The position numbers were made by a program, and so were the translations under genes. A stretch of 64,000 bases of DNA, from assembly GCF_900115305.1 (NCBI RefSeq), contig NZ_FOVW01000003.1, forward strand, positions 124,001 through 188,000. Reading direction: 5' to 3'. Source of the stretch: Algoriphagus ornithinivorans (GTDB lineage Bacteria > Bacteroidota > Bacteroidia > Cytophagales > Cyclobacteriaceae). The stretch's first letter is position 1. Every line of letters starts with the position of its first letter. This document shows positions 46,045 through 53,966 of the stretch, in pieces. Below the pieces are notes generated by a model. It had not been told where the DNA came from. It did not search any database and saw nothing but the letters and a program-made list of their open reading frames with translations.

Positions 46045-46180
46045 GGTTTATGGCTTGGCTTATTTATTCATTATTCGTTATTCGATATTTAGTGTTCGAC
46101 ATTCGAAATTCTTAAAATATCGAACATCGAATGATGAATATCGAACCTGTCTGCTGAAGGCAGGTAGCGAAGTCTCTCGA
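46045..46180. repeat. Dispersed ATATCGAA-word repeat inside the sulfur cluster
   Basis: The spacer between the sulfite reductase gene and cysN holds words such as ATATCGAACATCGAATGATG, also found at 48675-48710 and three times in 56110-56470. A CTGAAGGCAGG palindrome arm follows. No gene is seen. Confidence 0.6.
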
Positions 46181-46196
46181 CTCTCGCTTCTCATCT

Positions 46197-47456
46197 CTAA
46201 TCAATGAATCCTACCGAAACCGTATCAAAACTTCCTTCATCGATTAGGATAAAAGCTCCGTTCGATTTATTGTTTTGATAGGAGTCGTAATGAATTGGTT
46301 TGCTCAGACGAAAATGGACCTTTCCAATATCATTCAGTCTAAGCTGTGTGGTATCCTCTTCACCAGAGAAATCCGCATGAACCTTGGCTTCGATGCGATC
46401 TACTTTAGCCAAAACCCGATTGACTCCATGCTGAAGGATATATTTTTGTCCAACTTGGAGCACTTTTGAGTTTACCTGACAAAGTGTGGCAGCAAGGATT
46501 TTCTCACTTTTAGGTTCCTCGCCAACTTTCACAATCATATCTCCCCTACTGCAATCTACCTCATCTTCCAAGGTAATGACCACTGAGGCTCCGGGAGCTG
46601 CTGCATTCACTTCTTTTTCAAAGAAATGAATGCTCTTGATAGTAGACTCGTTCCCTGAGGGAAGGACTGCTACTCGGTCCCCAACCTGAAGTTCATTGCC
46701 ATAGAGTTTACCTGAAAATCCGCGAAAATCATGGTAGGCTTCTGTTTTTGGACGGATTACGTATTGAACAGGGAATCTGGCCACAGCACTTTCCTGCAAA
46801 TCTTGAGGCTCCAAAACCTCCAGATGATCCAGTAAGGTATTTCCAACATACCAAGGCATTGCTTCTGACTGTCTGGCTATATTTTCACCTTTCAAGGCTG
46901 AAACGGGGATGAAAGTAATCTGCTCTTCTGAGAAAGAACTCTTAGCCACCAACTCATCAAAATCGGCTTTGATTTTTAGAAAAACATCTTCCTCATAATT
47001 CACTAAATCCATTTTATTGATCGCCACTACCACATGCGACATGCGAAGCAGATTGGCTATAAAGAAATGCCTGTAGGTTTGCTCGATCACACCTTTTCTC
47101 GCATCAATTAAAATGATTGCTACCTGGGAAGTAGAAGCCCCTGTCACCATGTTTCGGGTGTATTCCACATGCCCGGGAGTGTCGGCTACGATAAAATTGG
47201 TTTTGGCGGTATTGAAATAAATATGCGCCACATCAATCGTAATCCCTTGCTCGCGCTCGGCAACCAAACCGTCCGTTGCCAGGGAAAAATCCAAATAATC
47301 GTACCCTCTTTGTTTGGAGCTTCTTTCAATAGCCTCAATCTTATCTGTAGTCAGGGAGTTGGTATCATAAAGCAAACGCCCAATCAAGGTGCTTTTGCCA
47401 TCATCCACCGATCCTGCAGTTGCGATTTTGATTAATTTTCTTCCTTGGATGTCCAT
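46197..47456 (-). CDS. cysN: Sulfate adenylyltransferase large (GTPase) subunit
   Basis: A 419-residue subunit; I start it at ATG 47456 because the G1 motif (TAGSVDDGKSTLIGRLLYD) then sits at the expected distance from the N-terminus. Other motifs are DTPGHVEYTRNM and AINKMDLV. It powers activation of sulfate to APS together with CysD, using GTP. The C-terminal APS kinase domain found in some fused CysNC proteins is absent. The 218-base spacer upstream to cysD holds repeat fragments and no gene. Confidence 0.94.
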   Translation of the reverse strand: MDIQGRKLIKIATAGSVDDGKSTLIGRLLYDTNSLTTDKIEAIERSSKQRGYDYLDFSLATDGLVAEREQGITIDVAHIYFNTAKTNFIVADTPGHVEYTRNMVTGASTSQVAIILIDARKGVIEQTYRHFFIANLLRMSHVVVAINKMDLVNYEEDVFLKIKADFDELVAKSSFSEEQITFIPVSALKGENIARQSEAMPWYVGNTLLDHLEVLEPQDLQESAVARFPVQYVIRPKTEAYHDFRGFSGKLYGNELQVGDRVAVLPSGNESTIKSIHFFEKEVNAAAPGASVVITLEDEVDCSRGDMIVKVGEEPKSEKILAATLCQVNSKVLQVGQKYILQHGVNRVLAKVDRIEAKVHADFSGEEDTTQLRLNDIGKVHFRLSKPIHYDSYQNNKSNGAFILIDEGSFDTVSVGFID

Positions 47457-47674
47457 ATTATTTTTTGATATACAGTTGAAATAGATTGAAATAAGCCTTA
47501 CTGCGTTCGGCGAAATACTTGCCATCGGTTCAAGCCAAGTATTTCTTCCCACTTGCGGGAATTATTTCTATCCTATTTCTACCGTGTTCCTTTTTTTGTT
47601 CTGTTTATTGCTTCTCATTCAAAGAGCCCCGAGTCAAAAAGATACTTGGTACTTCATACTTGGTACTTAGTACA

Positions 47675-48571
47675 TTAGAAGTAACCCACCTTCTTCCTCG
47701 TTTCCATCGCTGCTTCTGAGCGTTTGTCGTCTATGCGGGCTCCACGCTCTGAGAGTGTAGATTCCCGAATTTCTAAAACGACATCTTCCAATGTTTTGGC
47801 TTCGGAAAGTACTGCCGCGGTACAGGTCATATCTCCAACGGTACGGAATCGAACCCATTTTTCCACCACCTCTTCATGCGCTTCCCGAAAGACGTGTTCA
47901 TTGGCAGTCCAAATCAATCCATCTCGGAAAAAGACCTCCCGCTTGTGTGCGAAGTAAATGCTTGGAATCGCAATATTTTCTGATTTGATATACTCCCACA
48001 CATCCAATTCAGTCCAATTAGAAATCGGGAAAACCCGTACGTTTTGTCCTACATGGATTTTACCGTTTAGCATATCGAATAATTCTGGCCGCTGATTTTT
48101 TTCGTCCCATTGGCCGAAGTCATCCCGAACGGAGAATACCCGCTCTTTGGCTCTGGCTTTTTCTTCATCTCTTCTTGCTCCACCGATACAGGCATCAAAC
48201 TTGAACTCCTCGATCGCATCCAAAAGGGTGGTAGTCTGCAAGGAGTTTCGGCTGGCATAGCGCCCTTTTTCTTCACGAACTTTTCCTTGATCGATGGAGT
48301 CTTGCACCTTTCTGACAATCAGTTTCAAGCCCAACTCCGCCACGAGTTGATCCCTGAACTCTATGGTCTCTGGAAAATTATGCCCTGTATCCACATGCAA
48401 TAGCGGAAAAGGGATTTTAGCTGGAAAAAATGCCTTTTGAGCCAATCTGACCAAGGTTATCGAATCTTTTCCTCCGGAAAAAAGCAAAACAGGGCGCTCA
48501 AATTGCGCCGCCACTTCTCGAAGGATATGGATGGATTCTGCTTCTTTGGGGTTAGGTATGAATAGGTCCAT
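47675..48571 (-). CDS. cysD: Sulfate adenylyltransferase small subunit
   Basis: This 298-residue catalytic subunit makes APS from ATP and sulfate. It has the PP-loop LLFSGGKDSITLVRLAQKAF near residue 32, HVDTGHNFPETIEFRD, GGARRDEEKARAKERVFS near 133 and the closing RSEAAMETRKKVGYF typical of CysD. It precedes cysN in the cluster. The 168-base spacer upstream carries ATATCGAA-type repeat words. Confidence 0.95.
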   Translation of the reverse strand: MDLFIPNPKEAESIHILREVAAQFERPVLLFSGGKDSITLVRLAQKAFFPAKIPFPLLHVDTGHNFPETIEFRDQLVAELGLKLIVRKVQDSIDQGKVREEKGRYASRNSLQTTTLLDAIEEFKFDACIGGARRDEEKARAKERVFSVRDDFGQWDEKNQRPELFDMLNGKIHVGQNVRVFPISNWTELDVWEYIKSENIAIPSIYFAHKREVFFRDGLIWTANEHVFREAHEEVVEKWVRFRTVGDMTCTAAVLSEAKTLEDVVLEIRESTLSERGARIDDKRSEAAMETRKKVGYF

Positions 48572-48739
48572 AGGAATTACGATTTATGAATTTTGATTTA
48601 CGAGCTTCTTTGAAGCATCAAAACCTAGTTTCTAGTGATTACTATTTTAAATGGATTGATTTTTCAAGTTTTAAAATATCGAATGTCCAATGATGAATAT
48701 CGAATAATGAAGTCTCTGCGAACTGCAAACTGACCACTG

Positions 48740-49444
48740 CTATCTGGAATGCAACCCACACTCCTTTTTGGAGTCTTCCCACCACCAGCGTCCGGCACGG
48801 GGATTTTCTCCTGGAAGAATAGCCCGTGTGCAGGGAGCGCAACCTATGCTGATAAAGCCTTTATCATGAAGTGGATTATAAGGGATTTTATGTTCCTCGA
48901 TGTAGGAAATCATCTGTTCAAAAGTCCAATCCAATAAAGGATTGAATTTCAGTATCTGATTGGCTTCATCCCATTCGATCCGCTTCATGTCGCTTCTATT
49001 GGCGCTTTGCTCAGCACGAAGTCCTGTTACCCAGACTTCATTCCCTGCCAAAGCTCTTTTCAAAGGTTCTACTTTGCGGACAAAACAACAGGATTTACGA
49101 TGCTCAACAGATTCATAAAATCCGTTGATCCCTTGCTCTGCTACTAGATTTTCTACCGATTCCCGTTCTGGATAGTAGACTTTAATTCGCGTTTGGTACT
49201 TGCTTTCTGTACGTGCCAACAACTCCAAAGTCTCCGGGAATAACCTTCCTGTATCCAAAGAAAAGATTTGAATAGGTAGATTTTGGGAAGCAATCAATTG
49301 AGTAATGACTTGATCTTCCTGACCCAATGAAGTAGAGAATACCACCTTTCCGGGAAAGAGGTCAGCAATCAAAGCCAAGGCTTCCTTAGCCGTCAATAGA
49401 TCTAATCTGCGCTCAAGATCTTGCATATTCTTTTTCAGGCTCAT
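48740..49444 (-). CDS. cysH: Phosphoadenylyl/adenylyl-sulfate reductase (APS reductase type)
   Basis: A 234-residue enzyme that reduces activated sulfate to sulfite with thioredoxin. It has FSTSLGQEDQV near residue 36, the substrate motif FSLDTGRLFPET, and the catalytic cysteine in the tail KKECGLHS. Cys119-Cys120 (RKSCCFVRK) and Cys202/Cys205 (GCAPCTRA) are the CC-CxxC set that binds a 4Fe-4S cluster in APS reductases and is missing in E. coli PAPS reductase. No APS kinase gene is nearby, consistent with APS as substrate. Its start overlaps the DUF2061 gene. Confidence 0.93.
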   Translation of the reverse strand: MSLKKNMQDLERRLDLLTAKEALALIADLFPGKVVFSTSLGQEDQVITQLIASQNLPIQIFSLDTGRLFPETLELLARTESKYQTRIKVYYPERESVENLVAEQGINGFYESVEHRKSCCFVRKVEPLKRALAGNEVWVTGLRAEQSANRSDMKRIEWDEANQILKFNPLLDWTFEQMISYIEEHKIPYNPLHDKGFISIGCAPCTRAILPGENPRAGRWWWEDSKKECGLHSR

Positions 49445-49691
49445 GCTCTTTTGTTTTTGTTGCAGACTCCCATACTCGCTCGTGCAGGTAGTACAATAGG
49501 ATTTTAGAAACTACTTCTACCGAACCGATAGAAAGCGCCATGGTCAATTGACCCGTCACAATAAAGGAGATAACAATGGTATCAATAGTCCCCACGATTC
49601 GCCATGAAATGGACTTCATGAGACTCTTCAGATTACTGTCTGTCCCTTTTTTGGACTCAAACCATTTTTTTATGTGCTGATCTAAAATCAT
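49413..49691 (-). CDS. DUF2061 membrane protein
   Basis: A 92-residue membrane protein started at ATG 49691. The family pattern is clear: SLMKSISWRIVGTIDTIVISFIVTG, then SIGSVEVVSKILLYYLHERVWE. It has two membrane segments. DUF2061 genes are often embedded in sulfate assimilation clusters, as here, but no transport or enzymatic role has been shown. The 3' end overlaps cysH by 32 bases, showing tight coupling. Confidence 0.88.
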   Translation of the reverse strand: MILDQHIKKWFESKKGTDSNLKSLMKSISWRIVGTIDTIVISFIVTGQLTMALSIGSVEVVSKILLYYLHERVWESATKTKEHEPEKEYARS

Positions 49692-49769
49692 ATAGGTTTC
49701 AACGGGAGTGAAAAACAAAAGTATATAAAGCCTACATAATTTATAGGGTTTATAGTAAAAAAATTTTTG

Positions 49770-50183
49770 TTAAGTTTTTAAAATATCTGCTAATGTCTTG
49801 TTTTCCAGTATTTTAAGAGTCTCATCTCGAACTTGAATCATTACCTTATTGATGCCACAAGTTGCTTCATCTTTGCATTCGTCGCAGGGTTCGTAGTAAT
49901 TCAAACTCACACAGGGAAGCATGGCTATAGGTCCGTCGAGGAGTCGAATTACTTTGGAAAGTGGAATATCTTTTGGCTCTTTGATCAAATAATAACCTCC
50001 CCCTTTTCCTTTTTTACTTCCCAGCATGCCGGCTTTTTTGAGTTCGAGCAGGATATTCTCCAGGAACTTATGGGAGATCCCATGCTCTTCCGCGATATCG
50101 TGGATCAGCACTGTTTTTTCTTCCCGGTGCTTGCCGAGGTAGGTGAGGGCATGAAGGGCGTACTTGGTCTTTTTGGAAAGCAT
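49770..50183 (-). CDS. Rrf2 family transcriptional regulator
   Basis: A 137-residue DNA-binding protein; ATG 50183 is preferred over one two codons upstream. The winged helix (KTKYALHALTYLGKH, HDIAEEHGISHKFLENILLELKKAGMLGSKKGKGGGYYL) is followed by a sensor part with four cysteines (LPCVSLNYYEPCDECKDEATC), a likely Fe-S or redox site as in IscR-type members. As the first gene of the sulfur cluster it is the obvious candidate regulator of the genes that follow, comparable to CymR; that is inference. Confidence 0.9.
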   Translation of the reverse strand: MLSKKTKYALHALTYLGKHREEKTVLIHDIAEEHGISHKFLENILLELKKAGMLGSKKGKGGGYYLIKEPKDIPLSKVIRLLDGPIAMLPCVSLNYYEPCDECKDEATCGINKVMIQVRDETLKILENKTLADILKT

Positions 50184-50567
50184 AAACAAAAATAATCCAA
50201 TTCTTGGAATAGCCTAGTACGGGAGTGGGGAATAAGTTGACCAATTCGGGCATTCCAGAGTAGAATTATACCAGAAATCCCCGTCGAGTTGACGGGGATT
50301 GGGTAATAAAACCCTCCAAGGGTTAGCCATTTATGAAGAGAGTCTAACCTATTGTTACGTTCCTTGATTTGTATAATCCCTTGGAGGGTTTGGGATATTG
50401 AATTTTTGTAAAAATAAACCCTCCGAGGGATTTGAAACTCTCGGAGGGCGGAGGCAAAGGATTAAATCATCTCCACCCATTTTCTAATATACTCCAGCTA
50501 AGCTCTAAAAATTAGGTAGAAATTTAAATTTTAAATGATTCAATGAAATGTATTTAGGTATTCTTTT
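50184..50567. repeat. Intergenic region with several GC-rich palindromes
   Basis: Contains perfect hairpins: AATCCCCGTC/GACGGGGATT (50276-50300), AACCC/GGGTT (50310-50324) and CCCTCCGAG/CTCGGAGGG (50419-50448), plus CCTTGGAGGG words. The first recurs in a related form at 53833-53851. None is followed by a clear T run. The upstream control region of the Rrf2 gene must lie on the left side. No gene is seen. Confidence 0.6.
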
Positions 50568-50951
50568 TTAATCCTTTACCCTGATAGAAACTTTTAAGTA
50601 CTTCTGTTTGGAATCTGTTTTTAAAACTGCGTAAACCTCACCCAAACTTTTTATTTGGTCCCATTCTACAGTTAAAGTAAGTAATTCAGATTTTCCATTA
50701 TAGATTACGGAAGATGAAAGATTAAAATCAGTACATGAACAATGAGGACTTACCGAAAGAATACGGATAGCCTCTTTACCTGTATTCTCAATTTCAAAAT
50801 TCACTTCAATTTCTCCATACTCATTTCGATCTTCTTGAGTTACAAATTGAATCTTTGGTTTAATTATTAACATTGATGATTCAAAAGTTGGAATCATCAA
50901 TAAAGTTAAAGTCAGAAATAGAATTAGAAGTGAATTACCAAGAAAGTTCAT
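50568..50951 (-). CDS. DUF1573 domain protein
   Basis: A 127-residue protein with an N-terminal hydrophobic segment (LLILFLTLTLLMIPTF) and a single immunoglobulin-like DUF1573 domain: VNFEIENTGKEAIRILSVSPHCSCTDF, with the typical CxC pair, then LTVEWDQIKSLGEVYAVL. It is probably exported. It is the last gene of the second Cys-rich-peptide locus and overlaps the preceding gene by 17 bases. The function is unknown. Confidence 0.75.
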   Translation of the reverse strand: MNFLGNSLLILFLTLTLLMIPTFESSMLIIKPKIQFVTQEDRNEYGEIEVNFEIENTGKEAIRILSVSPHCSCTDFNLSSSVIYNGKSELLTLTVEWDQIKSLGEVYAVLKTDSKQKYLKVSIRVKD

Positions 50952-52149
50952 AATCTCTAAATATTTTTAATACTGCACGAATAAAATTAGAATTTTGATG
51001 TAAGAACTTTTTGGAAGAAGGATCATTCCCCTCGTATAAATCCGATTGTGAATAGTTTTTAGTTAATAAATTAAATCCCTGAAATCCCCCTGGAATAAAA
51101 CTTTTTAATTCTGACTCTGCTATTTGTTGAAAAAGTGCATTATCATAATTATAATCTGGTGATGCAGTATAGGAATAGAAGGCACTCATTAATCGCTCCC
51201 TTTCATTTCTATTTTCAAATTTCTCAGGCAAATTGATTTCTTCAGGGAAATCAGGAATTATCCCTGAAATATTGACCAAGTACTCGTCCTTTACACTGAA
51301 ATTTAAAGCAGAAAAAAAGTTAACCTTCGCATCTTGAATAAAATCTAACTGTCCTCCAATTTGGTAAACTTTGCCAGTTGGAGCTTGAAATTCACGAACA
51401 TTAAAAATTATTTTTTGAGGACTCCCATTTGGATTTAGAAAGACTTCAATCCCATGAGGGAGCAAAATAAAACACTCCTCATTGGAGTTTTTTGAATTAT
51501 TTCTTTCCCAATCTTTATCCTTGGATTTCAAAACGTCAAAAAGTAAATCCTGGGTAAAAGTAGATATCACGGCCATTCTAGGTTTATAGGGAGAAAGGTC
51601 TTCTCCTTTAAAGAAAAACCTAGAATATTGAGGCAAGAAACCCAAATTTCCACCTTCAAATCGATTTCTTTTTATTGACCGATCTTGTAGTCCCCCAAGT
51701 GTAATCACACCCAAGCTTTCCCAGACGAAAAAATCTGATTTTTCTACGATATAAGCTCTGGTTACTTTAAAGCCATCAGCCATCGTTGTCAGATAAGCTT
51801 TCAATCCATAAATCAATTCTTGATCGGAAAGTCCAATGATAGTTGCTTCCTCTAAATCCAAAACTTCCTCTTCAAGTAAAATTCTATTTTCACCTATCTT
51901 CAAATCATTCAAACAAAAATCATATGGCTTATATCCCAAATATCGAATGAGAAATCCGCAATTATTACCATCCTTCAACCCTTCTAAAGATATCCGACCA
52001 TCACTCCCTCCTATCAAAATCTTATTTTCATTTTCTTGTTTTACTGTAAAATAGGGAAGATAATTACCTTGTTTATCCAATACTAATAATGTCTGCCCTA
52101 ACAGTTGCCCACTTACTAACATAGAAATAATCAAAAAGATAAATCTCAT
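50935..52149 (-). CDS. Carboxypeptidase-like regulatory domain envelope protein
   Basis: A 404-residue protein with a signal peptide (MRFIFLIISMLVSGQLLGQ) and an N-terminal CarboxypepD_reg-like sandwich (about 20-95; LLVLDKQGNYLPYFTVKQ, SDGRISLEGLKDG, FLIRYLGYKPYDF). The rest does not match a family I know; it lacks a TonB plug or barrel. The sandwich often precedes outer-membrane or peptidase modules. It starts in an ATGA overlap with the beta-propeller gene and is translated with it. The role is unknown. Confidence 0.65.
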   Translation of the reverse strand: MRFIFLIISMLVSGQLLGQTLLVLDKQGNYLPYFTVKQENENKILIGGSDGRISLEGLKDGNNCGFLIRYLGYKPYDFCLNDLKIGENRILLEEEVLDLEEATIIGLSDQELIYGLKAYLTTMADGFKVTRAYIVEKSDFFVWESLGVITLGGLQDRSIKRNRFEGGNLGFLPQYSRFFFKGEDLSPYKPRMAVISTFTQDLLFDVLKSKDKDWERNNSKNSNEECFILLPHGIEVFLNPNGSPQKIIFNVREFQAPTGKVYQIGGQLDFIQDAKVNFFSALNFSVKDEYLVNISGIIPDFPEEINLPEKFENRNERERLMSAFYSYTASPDYNYDNALFQQIAESELKSFIPGGFQGFNLLTKNYSQSDLYEGNDPSSKKFLHQNSNFIRAVLKIFRDYELSW

Positions 52150-53294
52150 TTTATGTCTAGTCTGAATTTATAAATACCCATTCGATCGTTTAATTCATCT
52201 ACGATCCCATCTGCATAAAAATGGTCATCGATTTTTCCAATCACCCGGAATCTTTCTGGGGCTTTAACATCTCCAATAAGCTTATTTTCTTGATAAATTT
52301 GTACCCGAGAAAATCCTTTCCCAATGCCTTCAGGAAAATAGGTTCTAAAAGTTAGCTTACTAGACTCGTCAAAGTAAACAAATTGGTAGAATCCCGCTTT
52401 TTCCAAATCCAACTTATAGTTATCTAAAGCTTCATCTATTGTACTTGTTTTTGGATAGTTAGTTTTCAGATTCTTGCCTTCCACACCAAACTTATATTTT
52501 AAATTTCCATCCAACCCATATACATGGATCAGCGGGTCTATAGCAAAAGACACCAAAATTTCATTTTCTCGCTCTGTGAAATATGAAAAATCAAAATTTG
52601 GAATAAAGCGATGATTCAAATATTCTCCAGATCTTTTTCCAAACCCTTCAACTACTTTTCTTTTGGAAAGATTATACCTGCCAAATATTGCTACTTCTTC
52701 GTAATACTGCTCGGAAGTATACCCGTTTAATGTCGGGTGACTCATTGTGATAGGAAAAAAGACCTCTTTATCATCATTGGTCATCAAAAATGTAGAATTA
52801 TTTCCTCTAGACTTCCAATCTATTTCATAGAGACCAAGCATAGAACCCTTAGGATTATTAACCATATCATGATAAGATTCGGAATAATCCCACTCAATAG
52901 GATAAGATGTATTTTTTTGAAAGTTTTTATCAAAGACTACAAGTTCAAAATTGTCTAAGACAACATGATTCCCTTTTAATCCATAAGGAATAAATCCGTG
53001 AATGTTGTTTTGCTCATCAGGCCCATCACCTTTCCCTAAAAATGTACCTTCATATAGCCCATCCCCATTATAGGCTATCACACTACTAAAAACTTGATCG
53101 ACAAAGAATAACTGACTGCTTCCAATAGAAAAGAATCCTACACCAGAAAAGTATTCCTTATCCAAAAGAATAGAATCAAGATCAATTTGATTAATTTTTA
53201 AATCCAGTTCTTGGAAAATTGGAATTTCTTTTTGAATCCTTGTTTGGCATGAACAAAGAAAAATCCCAAAAACAATTATTACTAGTTTTTTCAT
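52146..53294 (-). CDS. 6-bladed beta-propeller lipoprotein
   Basis: A 382-residue lipoprotein (MKKLVIIVFGIFLCSC) with the blade pattern of the Bacteroidota propeller family: FFVDQVFSSVIAYNGDGLYEGTFLGKGDGPDEQ, HVVLDNFELVVFDKNFQK, LIHVYGLDGNLKYKFG. It lies 53 bases after the small Cys-rich peptide gene and overlaps the next gene by 4 bases. It is the structural counterpart of the propeller at 25727-26848. Ligand binding is likely; the partner is unknown. Confidence 0.78.
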   Translation of the reverse strand: MKKLVIIVFGIFLCSCQTRIQKEIPIFQELDLKINQIDLDSILLDKEYFSGVGFFSIGSSQLFFVDQVFSSVIAYNGDGLYEGTFLGKGDGPDEQNNIHGFIPYGLKGNHVVLDNFELVVFDKNFQKNTSYPIEWDYSESYHDMVNNPKGSMLGLYEIDWKSRGNNSTFLMTNDDKEVFFPITMSHPTLNGYTSEQYYEEVAIFGRYNLSKRKVVEGFGKRSGEYLNHRFIPNFDFSYFTERENEILVSFAIDPLIHVYGLDGNLKYKFGVEGKNLKTNYPKTSTIDEALDNYKLDLEKAGFYQFVYFDESSKLTFRTYFPEGIGKGFSRVQIYQENKLIGDVKAPERFRVIGKIDDHFYADGIVDELNDRMGIYKFRLDIK

Positions 53295-53310
53295 ACTAAA
53301 AAAAGGAAAG

Positions 53311-53335
53311 AAAGGTTAGAAAAATCCTAGCCTTT
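53311..53335 (-). promoter_or_regulatory. Imperfect hairpin between peptide and propeller genes
   Basis: AAAGGTTAG (53311-53319) and CTAGCCTTT (53327-53335) pair with one mismatch over a 7-base loop. It sits in the same relative place as the hairpin at 25658-25709 in the other locus. Confidence 0.4.
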
Positions 53336-53347
53336 TGATTAATTAAA

Positions 53348-53572
53348 TTAACTCGGACAATTTGAAGAGGATGCTGAACAATCCCCTTGTCCGCACCTTG
53401 CTCTAAACGAAATTAAATTTCCACCATAACATCCATCCGCTTTACACCTACAAAGATTCTCTTCGGGTGTTTCTGGCCAAGGATTATCAATTTCAAATGT
53501 TTGAGCACTAATTGGAAAGTACCCCATGAGTCCTAAGCAAAGTGCGATTAATGATATCTTAAGCTTTTTCAT
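53348..53572 (-). CDS. Small secreted six-cysteine peptide
   Basis: A 74-residue precursor with a signal peptide (MKKLKISLIALCLGLMGYFPISAQ) and an acidic mature start (EIDNPWPETPEEN), then six cysteines in LCRCKADGC, RARC, GQGDC and NCPS. Length, acidic lead and cysteine number equal those of the peptide at 25416-25640, though the sequences differ. It heads a four-gene minus-strand set with a propeller lipoprotein, a carboxypeptidase-regulatory-domain protein and a DUF1573 protein. The function is unknown. Confidence 0.7.
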   Translation of the reverse strand: MKKLKISLIALCLGLMGYFPISAQTFEIDNPWPETPEENLCRCKADGCYGGNLISFRARCGQGDCSASSSNCPS

Positions 53573-53966
53573 TTTTTGAATAGTTTAAGTAAACAAATTG
53601 ATTAAAAAGCCTTTAGCGCTAAAAACTTAAAATAAACTTACCCCCCACCTATCTACAAAGTCAAGTTATGGACTAATTATTTTTTAACAAGACTTGTTAA
53701 TTAATTGATTATCAGCTATAAAAAACTTAGTTCTAGAAATATTTACATTCATAACTTCCTGAAATACAATTTGTTAACAACCAACTGATTTTTAAGGTAT
53801 GAAATGCTATAAATGGGATTTGAATAAAAAATCCCCGTCAAGTTGACGGGGTTAGGGCTAACCTTTGAGTCCCGATTTCTATCGGGATTGAAACCCCGAT
53901 GGTTTGAATATTTAGATAAGTAAAGAAGACCTTCGAGGTCTTGAAGACCTCAAAGGTCATCAAAGG
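53573..53966. repeat. Intergenic region with short palindromes
   Basis: The left half is AT-rich and must hold the promoter of the peptide gene. The right half carries hairpins CCCCGTCAA/TTGACGGGG (53833-53851), TCCCGAT/ATCGGGA (53870-53887) and AAGACCT/AGGTCTT (53926-53942). The last may help end the htpG transcript. No gene is seen. Confidence 0.6.

Noticed and set aside
53573..53660. Phylum-type promoter for the second Cys-rich peptide
   Set aside because: A TTTG is present at a suitable distance, but the -7 box is too poor a match at any spacing from 19 to 21.
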